DNA of 64,000 nucleotides from JAEZPW01 sp035629075. Its GTDB lineage: Bacteria > Acidobacteriota > Terriglobia > Terriglobales > Acidobacteriaceae. Shown here one piece after another: positions 7,368-16,470 of this stretch. Position 1 is the first letter of the stretch. Every line of letters begins with the position of its first letter. The notes beneath the pieces are model-generated. The model was not told where the DNA came from. It did no database searches and saw nothing but the letters and a program-made list of their open reading frames with translations. Made by a program: the position numbers and the translations under genes. Where the stretch lies: the NCBI GenBank assembly GCA_035629075.1, contig DASPIK010000031.1:45557-109556 (forward strand), in the 5' to 3' direction.

Positions 7368-9236
7368 ATGCTGATGAGAGTCGCCGAAGGCCCGCAAGTC
7401 GTTATCCGCTCAGAGCCGTCGCGTGGCATCGCTCCATGCGCGCGCGGCAGGTTGCACATCGTCATCATCCTGTTGCTTTGGCTTCTCATCTACGTGCCGG
7501 GGCTGTTCGCCCCTCCGCTGCTTGACGATGCGGATAGCGTGCACGCTGAGGCGGCGCGCGAGATGGTCGTCCGGAATGACTGGGTGACGCTCCACGCAAA
7601 TGGCATACGGTATCTTGAAAAAGCGCCGCTTATGTACTGGAGCATGGCAGCCAGTTTCAAGGTATTTGGCGTACACGAATGGTCGGCGCGGCTGCCGCTG
7701 GCGCTCGGAATGCTGGCGACCTTGCTGGCGATATACCAATTGGGCAAGCGCGTATACGGATCGAAGGCAGGGCTGTATGCCACCGTCGCCGTCGCTACCG
7801 GATTCGGGCCTTACATCTACACGCGGATCCTCATCCCTGACCTGCTGGTCGGATTGTGGCTCACGCTGGGCTTTCACTTTTTTCTGGCTACATTGGAAGA
7901 GGAAAAGCCTTCACGAAGGAACTGCTGGGGCCTTGCTGCTACGGCAGCGTTGAACGTGCTGACAAAGGGGTTGATCGGACTTGTCTTCCCGATCGGCATC
8001 ATCCTGGTGTTTCTCGTGCTCACGCGCAACCTGAAGCACGTGCTGAAGCTCCGGCTTTTCTCGAGTGCCGTGGTGTTTCTGCTCATCGCGGCACCCTGGC
8101 ACATTCTCGCTGGACTGCACAACCCGACTCAGGTCGCCAAGGATGGCACGATCATTCAGGGCTTCTTCTGGTTCTATTTCGTGAACGAGCATTTCCTGCG
8201 TTACCTGAATAAACGCTTCCCGCGCGACTACGACACTGTTCCCCTGCTTGTCTTTTGGGCACTGGTGCTCGCGTGGGTGTGGCCCTGGTGCATGTTCGTA
8301 GTGCAGGCGCTTGGGCAGGTGCCGCACAAGCTGCGTGATTTTGCACGACAGTTGACACGCGAGCAGCGCGGTTCGCTACTGTTCGCAATTTGGACCATCG
8401 TGGTGGTTGGTTTCTTCAGCTTCTCGACACGGCAGGAGTACTACACGATACCTGCATTGCCGGCGTTGGCATCGCTGCTCGGCGGATGGCTGCAGAAAGA
8501 AGCCGATTCGGACGCAAGCAGCCGTGAACGCAAGTGGGGCCGAATCTCTTCAGCCGTACTTCTCGCCGTCGGCATCGGGGCGTTTGCAATTGGGATGGTG
8601 ATGATGCAGCTATCGGAAGCGGCTCCTGTAGGAGTGGAGCTTTCAGAGTTGCTTAAGAAGAACCCCGATATGTACGCGCTGTCGCTTGGGCACATGTTCG
8701 ACCTCACGCCCCAAGCGCTTGGCTTGTTCCGTATACCGCTTGCGGGTGTTTCAATCGCGCTGTTGTTAGGCACCGCCCTGAATTGGTGGTTTCGCCGACG
8801 CAACCATGCAGACCGGGCAAATGTCGCACTAACGGTGATGATGATTGCCGTTTTGTACTGCGTCCATGCCGCATTGATCGAATTCTCTCCTACGCTCACG
8901 TCCAAGAAACTGGCCGAAGCGGTCTCGCGGGTGTACGAACCCGGAGATCAGATCGTCATCGGTGGAGAGTATGAAGCCGGATCTACGATGAACTTCTACA
9001 CGGGCCAAAACGTGCTCGTTCTCAGCGAAAAGCGGGCGAACCTTTGGTACGGGTCGCGCTTCCCCGATGCCCCGCACGTTTGGGAAACCCCTGAGTCGTT
9101 CGCGCGGCTTTGGACCGGACCGCAGCGCGTGTTCTTCTGGACAGACGAGGACCGCCCCAAAGTACTCGACGGCAAACCAGCATTCGAACTGGCGCACAGC
9201 GGTGGAAAGACCATATGGATGAACAGGCCGCTATGA
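7368..9236 (+). CDS. GT39/ArnT-like membrane glycosyltransferase
   Basis: Polytopic glycosyltransferase of the dolichyl-phosphomannose/ArnT superfamily, expected to move a sugar from a polyprenyl-phosphate donor to lipid or protein on the periplasmic side. After a short N-terminus come about ten to twelve hydrophobic segments. The first periplasmic loop has the acidic pair LLDDADSVHAEAAREM, matching the catalytic Asp region of the superfamily. The C-terminal 150 residues form a soluble periplasmic domain. At 622 residues it has the usual length. The ATG at 7368 or the in-frame ATG at 7374 are both possible. The GNAT gene overlaps its stop codon, so the two are probably translated together. 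Confidence 0.88.
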   Translation: MLMRVAEGPQVVIRSEPSRGIAPCARGRLHIVIILLLWLLIYVPGLFAPPLLDDADSVHAEAAREMVVRNDWVTLHANGIRYLEKAPLMYWSMAASFKVFGVHEWSARLPLALGMLATLLAIYQLGKRVYGSKAGLYATVAVATGFGPYIYTRILIPDLLVGLWLTLGFHFFLATLEEEKPSRRNCWGLAATAALNVLTKGLIGLVFPIGIILVFLVLTRNLKHVLKLRLFSSAVVFLLIAAPWHILAGLHNPTQVAKDGTIIQGFFWFYFVNEHFLRYLNKRFPRDYDTVPLLVFWALVLAWVWPWCMFVVQALGQVPHKLRDFARQLTREQRGSLLFAIWTIVVVGFFSFSTRQEYYTIPALPALASLLGGWLQKEADSDASSRERKWGRISSAVLLAVGIGAFAIGMVMMQLSEAAPVGVELSELLKKNPDMYALSLGHMFDLTPQALGLFRIPLAGVSIALLLGTALNWWFRRRNHADRANVALTVMMIAVLYCVHAALIEFSPTLTSKKLAEAVSRVYEPGDQIVIGGEYEAGSTMNFYTGQNVLVLSEKRANLWYGSRFPDAPHVWETPESFARLWTGPQRVFFWTDEDRPKVLDGKPAFELAHSGGKTIWMNRPL

Positions 9237-9745
9237 CGCCTTGGAGATCGTTTTGGGGACGCGGAAAATCGGAAAACATGACTACGTTTCGCTTCGCGGG
9301 TGACAACGACGTTTCGGAACTCATGTCGCTCATCAACACGGCTTTCGGCCGTGCCGAGCGATTCTTCATCGAAGGCGACCGCATCGACGAAGAGGAACTC
9401 AAGCAGTACATGAGCCGGGGCAAGTTTGTTCTGGCCGAGGAAAACGCGACAGTTGCGGGCTGCGTTTACGTTGAGCTTCGCGGCGAACGCGGATATGTTG
9501 GCTTGCTCTCGGTTGAACCTCAACGGCAGGGCAGCGGGCTAGGCAAGCGGTTGATGGCTGAAGCGGAGGAGTATTTCCGGAAAAATGGCTGCTGTGCTGT
9601 AGACATCCGGGTCGTGAATTTGCGAACTGAATTGATGCCGTTCTACCGAGCTCTCGGATACCGGGAGGTTGGTGTCGAGCCGTTTCCATGTGACTTAACG
9701 ACGCTACATCCCTGTCACTTGGTGTTGATGAGCAAAGCGCTTTAA
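9233..9745 (+). CDS. GNAT-family N-acetyltransferase
   Basis: Acetyl-CoA-dependent acyltransferase of unknown substrate. The core starts TTFRFAGDNDVSEL, and the acetyl-CoA loop is PQRQGSGLGKRLM (the Q/RxxGxG/A motif), followed by FYRALGYREVG, the usual last strand-helix. ATG at 9233 overlaps the TGA of the preceding glycosyltransferase gene (ATGA), which favours coupling; ATG at 9278 would trim the protein to the minimal GNAT fold and is the main alternative. The open frame back to 9110 lies inside the upstream gene and is not credible. It may modify a product or acceptor linked to the glycosyltransferase, but nothing shows this directly. Confidence 0.85.
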   Translation: MTPWRSFWGRGKSENMTTFRFAGDNDVSELMSLINTAFGRAERFFIEGDRIDEEELKQYMSRGKFVLAEENATVAGCVYVELRGERGYVGLLSVEPQRQGSGLGKRLMAEAEEYFRKNGCCAVDIRVVNLRTELMPFYRALGYREVGVEPFPCDLTTLHPCHLVLMSKAL

Positions 9746-9833
9746 CGCGGTCAGCCAGAATTTCGAGCCACAGCAGCGCCCGTCTGTAGACGTGAGCTGC
9801 ACAAACAATGTTGCACAGCCGCTGATCGAGGCT

Positions 9834-11000
9834 TCAAGGTTCAGCCTGACGCGCCAGTTTGCCGTCCTTGAGGGTGAACTCGTCTCCGCGCCACGTCACG
9901 GAGTTCTTGAAGTATCCAGTGATCCAAAGCGTCACGACCAGTACGTCGCGCAGGGGAATCATCCAGAAATAAGAAACGATCTTGGAATCGCGCAAGTACT
10001 GGACAGCAACGGAATAAGCTGCGCAAAAGCGCAACAACAACGCACATCCTGCCACCGCCCACGACCATGCCGCGCCTCCCGAAACGAGCAGGGCAGCGAG
10101 CGCGAACGGTAGACCGAATGTGAAAATTAGTCCTGCGTAGCCTGCGCCGCGAGAGTCCCGAATGCTGCGCATCCAGCGCTGCTGGTGTTTCCAGTATTCG
10201 CCAAATCTGTAATCTGGAAGGTAAGTGTCCACGACTTCGTGAGAGAGGACCACCTTGTACCCAGCGTCAGCGATGCGCTTACCCAGTTCGAAGTCGTCCG
10301 CCAAGTAATCTAGCAGCGGTTCGAACCCGCCAATCGCGTCCAGCGAAGCCCGTTTGATGGCCAACGTGGACCCGAGTCCAAAGTGGATGCCGCCGTCCAC
10401 TACGCGCGCGGCGAGTACGCCGGGGATAAAGTCCGTGCTGATGCCTAAGGCTTCCAGCTTCGATCCGAAGGTCGCTCCCGGCACGCCTCGATAGGGCGTC
10501 GTCACCATGCCGGTGCTTGCATCAGAGAACGGCGCCATGATGTTGCGCAGGTATTCCTGTCCAACCCGGATGTCGCTGTCATTGACAACCAGGTGGTCGA
10601 ACCGTGCATGCGGCAACATCTGCACAAGATTACTTACTTTCAGGTTCGTGCCTAGCCGTTCTGAGCAGTGGACCAATTCGATACGGCGTTCTGGAAACTC
10701 ACGCTTTAGTTCCTGTACAAGAGCAATCGCCGGGTCATCACTCTCGCTCACACCGAAGATGATCTCGTACTCTGGATAGTCCTGCCGGCAATGGCTTTGG
10801 AAGCACTCGAGCATGTGCGGGTCTGCACCCCGCAGCGGCTTCAGAATAGAAACTGGTGGTGTGAATGCCGCCACCTCGCGTGCCGGACACTCTCGCCGGA
10901 AGGCACGCACGCTCCACAGACAGAGCACGTAATAGCCGCACCCACACACAGCAAGTGCGCCGAACGCGAATCCCAACGAGGTAGCAAACCATTGAGCCAT
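9834..11000 (-). CDS. hpnI: HpnI-type hopanoid (bacteriohopanetetrol) glycosyltransferase
   Basis: Membrane GT2/GT21 enzyme related to ceramide glucosyltransferase. HpnI adds N-acetylglucosamine from UDP-GlcNAc to bacteriohopanetetrol in hopanoid head-group synthesis. Motifs in order: PPVSILKPLRG, NDSDIR (Asp141/Asp143), LADDFELG (Asp235/236) and HQQRW (272-276), the nucleotide-sugar and catalytic signature of this family. One N-terminal and about three C-terminal hydrophobic segments anchor it. The ATG at 11000 is preferred to a GTG at 11033 because the extra residues are hydrophilic and non-conserved. No other hpn gene is near, so it stands alone; a related lipid acceptor cannot be excluded. 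Confidence 0.87.
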   Translation of the reverse strand: MAQWFATSLGFAFGALAVCGCGYYVLCLWSVRAFRRECPAREVAAFTPPVSILKPLRGADPHMLECFQSHCRQDYPEYEIIFGVSESDDPAIALVQELKREFPERRIELVHCSERLGTNLKVSNLVQMLPHARFDHLVVNDSDIRVGQEYLRNIMAPFSDASTGMVTTPYRGVPGATFGSKLEALGISTDFIPGVLAARVVDGGIHFGLGSTLAIKRASLDAIGGFEPLLDYLADDFELGKRIADAGYKVVLSHEVVDTYLPDYRFGEYWKHQQRWMRSIRDSRGAGYAGLIFTFGLPFALAALLVSGGAAWSWAVAGCALLLRFCAAYSVAVQYLRDSKIVSYFWMIPLRDVLVVTLWITGYFKNSVTWRGDEFTLKDGKLARQAEP

Positions 11001-11419
11001 GACGAGACACGTCAGATTAGCAGAGCGACCCACTGCGTGGAATCAGCAACTCGTGACTAGGCGCTTAGGCTAGCAGTTACGAGTGTCTGCACTGACTGAA
11101 GGACATGACCTGCGGCAGCGCTGCAGTCTTTCACTGGTTAGTCATCGGTCACGAGACCGGCAACCAGCATTCCCACAACTTTTGTGGAAATGGATGTGAG
11201 TAACTCGGATTCGGTCAGAACTGGCGCGGGTTCGTCGGCAATGCCCAAGCTCTGGTGCACGTTTGCTTTCTTGCTATTCCGCACAAACGGGCACGGAATG
11301 CAAGGAGGAAAGACCATTCGCTTCCGGGCTTGTTGGCTATATTCTGCTTTTGGAACAAGGCGTTGTGGGCTCTGAGGGAAGTTATAATCAGCTCTGGGTC
11401 ACACTATTTTTCAAGTTTT
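11001..11419. other. Intergenic region between hpnI and alr
   Basis: This 419-base divergent gap should hold the promoters of hpnI (minus) and alr (plus). It contains the small imperfect palindrome TTCCCACAACTTTTGTGGAA (11170-11189) and the alr -10 element listed separately. Short open frames here (for example 11184-11375) have no recognisable composition and are not called. Confidence 0.5.
11383..11388 (+). promoter_or_regulatory. TATAAT -10 element upstream of alr
   Basis: A perfect TATAAT lies 31 bases before the alr ATG, compatible with a short leader of about 25 bases. The best -35-like word (TTGTGG at 11363) is at a short 14-bp spacing, so only the -10 is well supported. Confidence 0.4.
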
Positions 11420-12568
11420 ATGAGACCGACTTGGGCTGAAGTGTCGCTGACTGCGTTGTGCCATAACTACCGCACGATCCAGCAGCATGTCTCGCCCAGT
11501 GCTACCGTCTGCTCCGTGGTGAAGGCCGATGCCTACGGGCATGGTGCTGTGCCTTGTGCGCGGGCACTGGAGGCGGAAGGCGCAACGTGGTTCGGTGTGT
11601 CGTCCGCGGAGGAAGGTATCGCCCTTCGCCAGGGCGGCATCAGAGGCCGCATTTTGTTGCTTTCCGGCTTTTGGCGAGGAGAAGAAGACGACATCATCTT
11701 GAACGACCTTACTCCCGCCGTGTGGGAGTGGTGGCACCTGGACTTGCTTGAGCAAGCCGCTGCTCGTTTGGGCAGGCGAGCGCAGGAAAGTGTGCCTGTG
11801 CACCTGAAAGTGAACACAGGCATGAACCGGGCGGGCCTGGACTTAGAATGCGTGTCCGATTTTGTGATATCGCTGCGCCATGCGGAACATGTTGTGCTCG
11901 AGGGCGTTTTCAGCCACCTTGCTTCCGCCGAAGTGCTCGGAGCACCCGATGTGGATGCTCAACTCACAGAATTCGAGAAGGCGATCGCGACCGTTCGGGC
12001 CAGCGGAGTGACGCCGGTTTACTATCACATCGCAAACAGCGCCGCCATCTCTACCCGCCAACAATCATGGAAGAACCTGGTGCGGCCGGGAATCTCCCTC
12101 TACGGCTACTATCTGCCGTTCACGTCCGTAGTTAGCGGTCGCCCCGACGAGTCGTTCGAACTGCCGGTTAAGCCTGTGCTGTCCTGGAAGACCCGAATTG
12201 TCAGCACGAGGGAAGTCGCTGCTCGCGAGCGCATCGGCTATAACGGCGCGTATGTGACCCAGGCACCAACCAAAATTGCCATGTTGCCGGTCGGCTATGG
12301 AGACGGCCTGAATCGCCATCTTTCATCACGCGGACGGGTAATCGTGCGCGACCAATACGCTCCCATCGTCGGCAATGTTTCAATGGACATCACGCTGATT
12401 GACGTAAGCAACGTCGCTGGAGTCAGCACTGGTGATGAAGTCACGCTGCTTGGGTCGACTGGCAGGTGCAGCATCACCGCATGGGAACACGCCAATCACG
12501 CCATGACGATCCCGTACGAGATCCTGTGCAACATCAGCAAGCGCGTGCGAAGAAAATACGTGGAGTAA
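11420..12568 (+). CDS. alr: Alanine racemase
   Basis: PLP enzyme interconverting L- and D-alanine for peptidoglycan. It has an N-terminal TIM-barrel with the PLP lysine in VVKADAYGHG (Lys35), HLKVNTGMNR, the barrel end HIANSAA and RPGISLYGY, then the beta domain. The second catalytic base is Tyr274 in RIGYNGAY; VGYGDG and NVSMDIT, which contact substrate, are intact. With the ATG at 11420 it has 382 residues, the family length. The frame stays open upstream to 11255, but that leader is absent from alanine racemases and would run through the TATAAT element. Confidence 0.95.
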   Translation: MRPTWAEVSLTALCHNYRTIQQHVSPSATVCSVVKADAYGHGAVPCARALEAEGATWFGVSSAEEGIALRQGGIRGRILLLSGFWRGEEDDIILNDLTPAVWEWWHLDLLEQAAARLGRRAQESVPVHLKVNTGMNRAGLDLECVSDFVISLRHAEHVVLEGVFSHLASAEVLGAPDVDAQLTEFEKAIATVRASGVTPVYYHIANSAAISTRQQSWKNLVRPGISLYGYYLPFTSVVSGRPDESFELPVKPVLSWKTRIVSTREVAARERIGYNGAYVTQAPTKIAMLPVGYGDGLNRHLSSRGRVIVRDQYAPIVGNVSMDITLIDVSNVAGVSTGDEVTLLGSTGRCSITAWEHANHAMTIPYEILCNISKRVRRKYVE

Positions 12569-12779
12569 GCGCTCGCAACGGCCGGCTCCGAGCTCCTTCC
12601 TACCCTGATCCCAAGTGGCGTGCCTTTCCGGTGTGTCCTCCCAACTCCGCTCGATGTTCTTAGCATGCAGCTCAGGTGGGCACTGGGGCCATTCAGGTGA
12701 GCACGATACTGGTGGTCGAATGAATCTGCTATATTTCGCAAAACGCGCAGCGCAACGTGCGTAGAGTCTAGAACGAAAC

Positions 12780-13904
12780 ATGAGAACGCGTTATCAGCGA
12801 TGGATGCACGATTGGGAGTACCGCCTTACGACGCGAGACACCAATCGAGTCGTCCGCCCGCTGGACTGGGGGCTGGATTGCATCCACTTATGGCCTTGCA
12901 TCAACGGCGAGGCAAACGCAGCCGCTGATGTCGAGCAATACCTGCTTGAGCTGAATCGACAGATCATCGCCGACAGCGACACGTTCTACGCTCACCGCAC
13001 TCCCTCTGATTTCAGGCTCGAGAAACTGCCGCCAGCGCTGTTCGCGAAGCGATCGGAAGATAACTGGAACGTTCCTGCGGCAGACTTTGGGTCCCATCTT
13101 CACAGCAAAGACGCGCGGCTCTGCCTTCGGTTCACGTCGCCCGTGAAGACGCCCCACGAAGCGAACAACATCGTCACTGCACAGTGGTTCCCGGCAAACG
13201 GGCGCAAGGCTGTCATCGTTATGCCGCAGTGGAACGCCGATGGCGATAGTCATAACGGACTGTGCCGGATCTTCAATTTTCTCGGCATTGCTGCCCTGCG
13301 CTTGTCAATGCCGTACCACGACGTCCGAATGCCCGCCGAGCTGCAGCGAGCCGACTACGCTTGCTCCTCCAACATTGCGCGAACAATCGATGCAACACGC
13401 CAGGCTGTTCTGGATGCGCGAGCCTGCATAGACTGGCTGGAATTGCAGGGGTACACACAGATCGGCATCATGGGGACTAGCCTCGGCTCCTGCTATGCGT
13501 TTATTACGGCGGCGCACGAGCCTAGAATCACAGCTTGTGCGTACAACCATGCGTCGACCTACTTCGGCGACGTGGTCTGGACAGGTCAGTCAACGCGGCA
13601 CATTCGCCAGGGACTTGAGGGCGTGCTCGACCAGGACCGCTTGCGCGCGCTCTGGGCCGGTATCAGCCCAATGTCGTATTTCGATCAGTACCAGCGCTTC
13701 GAGAAAAAGTCGCTCGTGGTATATGCGACTTACGATCTCACCTTCTTGCCAGAGTTCTCCAAGCAGGTCGTAGCCGAGTTTCAGAGACGCAAGCTGAACT
13801 TCAAGGTTTCGATTCTGCCGTGCGGACATTACACCACCGGCGAGACGCCATATAAGTTCCTCGACGCCTTCTATCTGTCGCGATTTCTATCGTCTGCGTT
13901 TTGA
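12780..13904 (+). CDS. Alpha/beta-hydrolase family protein (ABHD18-like)
   Basis: Predicted serine hydrolase of unknown substrate. The N-terminal half (about 150 residues, with HDWEYRLTTRDTNR and a Trp-rich WGLDCIHLWP) is family-specific. The hydrolase core runs from KAVIVMPQWNADGDSHNG to the end. The nucleophile elbow is GTSLGS with Ser234, the acid is probably in YATYDLTF, and the base is in LPCGHYTTGE, so the triad seems complete. There is no signal peptide, so it is cytosolic. A TATATT sits about 45 bases before the ATG. rpiB follows 62 bp downstream. Confidence 0.8.
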   Translation: MRTRYQRWMHDWEYRLTTRDTNRVVRPLDWGLDCIHLWPCINGEANAAADVEQYLLELNRQIIADSDTFYAHRTPSDFRLEKLPPALFAKRSEDNWNVPAADFGSHLHSKDARLCLRFTSPVKTPHEANNIVTAQWFPANGRKAVIVMPQWNADGDSHNGLCRIFNFLGIAALRLSMPYHDVRMPAELQRADYACSSNIARTIDATRQAVLDARACIDWLELQGYTQIGIMGTSLGSCYAFITAAHEPRITACAYNHASTYFGDVVWTGQSTRHIRQGLEGVLDQDRLRALWAGISPMSYFDQYQRFEKKSLVVYATYDLTFLPEFSKQVVAEFQRRKLNFKVSILPCGHYTTGETPYKFLDAFYLSRFLSSAF

Positions 13905-13966
13905 ATTTCAGCGCTCATTGATCACTGACTGCTGATTGCTTCCTCCATTCGCGCTAAAATGCCAGC

Positions 13967-14419
13967 ATGAAGATCGCCCTGGGCGCTGACCACGCAGGAT
14001 ATGAGCTGAAAGAGAAGGTGAAGCGCCACCTTGAGCAAAATGGCTATGAGGTGGACGACCACGGAACCACGTCGAATAACTCGGTCGACTACCCCGACTT
14101 CGCAAAACATGTCAGTGAAGAAGTTGTGAACAAGAATGCCGATCTCGGCATCCTCGTCTGCGGTACTGGCGTCGGGATGGCAATAGCCGCCAACAAGGTA
14201 CACGGGATTCGCGCCGCTAACGTCACGACTGAATTTGAAGCCCAGATGCTTCGTGAGCACAACAATGGCAACGTGCTTGCGATTGGAGCACGCGTTCTCG
14301 ATGATGCGAATGCCATAAAGATCGTAGATAAGTTCGTGCAAACAAAGTTTGCCGGCGGACGTCATCAGTTACGCGTGGACAAGATCATGGCCATCGAAAG
14401 CGGAGCGCAAAAGGTTTAG
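13967..14419 (+). CDS. rpiB: Ribose-5-phosphate isomerase B
   Basis: Interconverts ribose 5-phosphate and ribulose 5-phosphate in the pentose phosphate pathway. The N-terminal ADHAG signature, DYPDFA, and the catalytic-cysteine motif LVCGTGVGMAIAANK (Cys65) match RpiB; EHNNGNVLAIGARV completes the dimer site. At 150 residues it has the usual length. The start is fixed by the MKIALGADHAG opening. It lies just upstream of a small exported protein gene and glyA on the same strand, so shared transcription is possible. Confidence 0.95.
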   Translation: MKIALGADHAGYELKEKVKRHLEQNGYEVDDHGTTSNNSVDYPDFAKHVSEEVVNKNADLGILVCGTGVGMAIAANKVHGIRAANVTTEFEAQMLREHNNGNVLAIGARVLDDANAIKIVDKFVQTKFAGGRHQLRVDKIMAIESGAQKV

Positions 14420-14470
14420 AGGGGCGAAGCACTTCATGGTCGATGTGGACGCCCCGAACAGGAGTCCATC

Positions 14471-14971
14471 ATGACTGGCCTAACACGAGTCGTAGGGACT
14501 GTGGCGCTATCCGCCTCGGCGCTGCTGGCGCAAGTCGCATCGCTTACGCCTGCTGACGAATTGGTGATCGCCCGAGCGAAGAACACACTAGTCTCAGAAC
14601 TCGAGCCCGGCATGCCGAAAATCACTCTGGAATATTTTCTCAGGAGTGAGGTGAATGCCGAACTTACCTGGGAAATTAACGATTGCGGCGAACAGACCGG
14701 AAATCAGTCCGTAGATAAAGGGCGGGATTTCCCGAGGTGCGTAGAAGCGAAAGCAACACTGGCGGACGGGAGATTGGTTGTAGTCATGATCGCCGTCGGC
14801 ACCATGCAAACCAATACCGCGACGAAACCGCGATTGTTCAGTATGTTCGTGAGCGGAAGCAGAGTTTCCCTCCGTCACCTGAGCCAACTTCCCGCCGAAC
14901 TGCACCGCGACTTCAAGCGCGGGCGTCCTCGCCTTCGCGATGTGCCTGCCGTTCCGACCGCCCCGGCATAA
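14471..14971 (+). CDS. Exported hypothetical protein
   Basis: No family recognised. The 166-residue product starts with a signal-peptide-like segment (TRVVGTVALSASALLAQVAS), then a region with two cysteines spaced for a possible disulfide (NDCGEQTG and FPRCVEA), a hydrophobic strand (RLVVVMIAVGTMQ) and a basic Pro-containing tail. AGGAG six bases before the ATG supports the start. It sits between rpiB and glyA, 51 and 74 bp away, but nothing links it to their pathways. Confidence 0.65.
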   Translation: MTGLTRVVGTVALSASALLAQVASLTPADELVIARAKNTLVSELEPGMPKITLEYFLRSEVNAELTWEINDCGEQTGNQSVDKGRDFPRCVEAKATLADGRLVVVMIAVGTMQTNTATKPRLFSMFVSGSRVSLRHLSQLPAELHRDFKRGRPRLRDVPAVPTAPA

Positions 14972-15045
14972 CGCTCATCCTGCTTGGCACAGAGACCGCT
15001 AACGGCGTAATCTTCTAGGTTCCGTTTCTCAATTGGAGCGCTCCC

Positions 15046-16338
15046 ATGGAAAACAATACCCGCATGTCGTTGCCTCTGTTGGATGTGGACCCTGATATTG
15101 CGCAGGCGATCGCGAACGAAGAACGCCGCCAGCACGAAGGTTTGGAACTGATTGCCTCGGAAAACTTTGTTAGCGAAGCCGTGCTGGAGGCAATGGGCTC
15201 GGTATTTACGAACAAGTACGCCGAAGGCTATCCGGGCAAGCGGTACTATGGCGGCTGTGAATTCACCGATGTAGTCGAAAACCTGGCCCGTGATCGCGCA
15301 AGGAAGCTCTTCGGCGCCGATCACGCAAACGTGCAGCCGCACTCAGGTTCCTCAGCGAACATGGAAGCTTACCAGGCCGTCCTCCAGCCGGGGGACACGA
15401 TCCTCGGCCTGAACCTGGCACACGGCGGCCACCTCACGCACGGGCATCCGCTGAATTTCTCTGGTAAAACGTACAAGATCGTTCCTTACGGCGTGACGAA
15501 AGAGACGGAAACGCTGGACTACGATGAGATCGAACGGCTCGCCACGGAGCACAAGCCGAAACTGATCGTCGGAGGCGGCAGCGCTTATCCGCGCGTCATC
15601 GATTTCGCGCGCATGCGCGAAATCGCGGACAAAGTGGGAGCCCTCTATCTGGTTGACATGGCGCACTTTGCCGGCCTTGTCGCGGGCGGCGTGCATCCAT
15701 CGCCGGTTCCGCATGCACATATCGTCACCAGCACCACGCACAAGACGCTCCGTGGCCCCCGAGCTGGCATGATCCTGTGTAAGGAACAGTTCGCCAAGGA
15801 AGTCGACAAGACTGTTTTTCCAGGCGATCAGGGCGGACCGCTGGTACACATCATCGCTGCGAAAGCGGTGTGCTTCCATGAAGCGATGCAACCCTCGTTC
15901 AAGGATTACGCCGCGCAGGTTGTTAGCAATGCCAAAGCTCTAGCCGAGACTCTGGCCGCGGACGGGTATCGCATAATCTCCGGCGGCACCGACACGCACC
16001 TGATGCTCGTGGACGTTTTCTCAAAGGGGATGCTGGGCAGCGAAGCCGAAAAGGCGCTGGGCGAAGCTGGAATCACCGTGAACAAGAATGCGATTCCGTT
16101 CGATACGAACCCGCCGATGAAGCCGAGCGGTATTCGACTGGGCTCGCCCGCCTGTACGACTCGCGGCATGAAAGAAGCTGAATTTCGCCAGATCGGTCAC
16201 TGGATCGCCGACGCGCTCGACCATCGAGCCGAACCCGATCGCCTGGCACGCATTCGCCACCAGGTGCTGGAGATGGCGGAGATGTTCCCACTTTACAAGT
16301 CTCGCCGCGAACACCACATGGCCGGAGCGAAGGCTTAG
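15046..16338 (+). CDS. glyA: Serine hydroxymethyltransferase
   Basis: PLP enzyme converting serine and tetrahydrofolate to glycine and methylene-tetrahydrofolate. LIASENFVSEAV, KYAEGYPGKRYYGG, PHSGSSANMEAY and NLAHGGHLTHG are all family signatures; the PLP Schiff-base Lys233 lies in TSTTHKTLRGPRAG, and RLGSPACTTRG binds the substrate carboxylate. Length 430 is typical. GGAGCG precedes the ATG; the in-frame ATG six codons later is an alternative. A hairpin terminator follows the stop by 33 bases. Confidence 0.97.
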   Translation: MENNTRMSLPLLDVDPDIAQAIANEERRQHEGLELIASENFVSEAVLEAMGSVFTNKYAEGYPGKRYYGGCEFTDVVENLARDRARKLFGADHANVQPHSGSSANMEAYQAVLQPGDTILGLNLAHGGHLTHGHPLNFSGKTYKIVPYGVTKETETLDYDEIERLATEHKPKLIVGGGSAYPRVIDFARMREIADKVGALYLVDMAHFAGLVAGGVHPSPVPHAHIVTSTTHKTLRGPRAGMILCKEQFAKEVDKTVFPGDQGGPLVHIIAAKAVCFHEAMQPSFKDYAAQVVSNAKALAETLAADGYRIISGGTDTHLMLVDVFSKGMLGSEAEKALGEAGITVNKNAIPFDTNPPMKPSGIRLGSPACTTRGMKEAEFRQIGHWIADALDHRAEPDRLARIRHQVLEMAEMFPLYKSRREHHMAGAKA

Positions 16339-16371
16339 CGAAGCTTTCGGACGAGAAGCATACCTGATCAT

Positions 16372-16401
16372 AAAGGGGTCACGGACAGCCGTGGCCCTTT
16401 T
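16372..16401 (+). terminator. Intrinsic terminator after glyA
   Basis: An AAAGGGGTCACGG arm pairs with CCGTGGCCCTTTT (one G-T pair and one mismatch) around a 4-base loop, ending in TTTTGC. It is directly downstream of glyA. Confidence 0.75.
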
Positions 16402-16470
16402 GCTTGCAAGCGGCCCACGGTGGCTCCGAGCCCGACGCGTCGGTGCTCAGCAGTGTCGTACAATGCGTTC

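Noticed and set aside
9110..9232. Upstream extension of the GNAT gene
   Set aside because: It lies fully inside the GT39 gene in another frame, and acetyltransferases of this type do not have it.
11170..11189. Palindrome TTCCCACAACTTTTGTGGAA considered as a DnaA box or origin signal
   Set aside because: It does not match TTATCCACA, there is no cluster of boxes, and no replication gene is near.
11184..11375. 63-codon ORF in the hpnI-alr gap
   Set aside because: Its composition is mixed with no family-like text, and it crosses the region expected to hold promoters.
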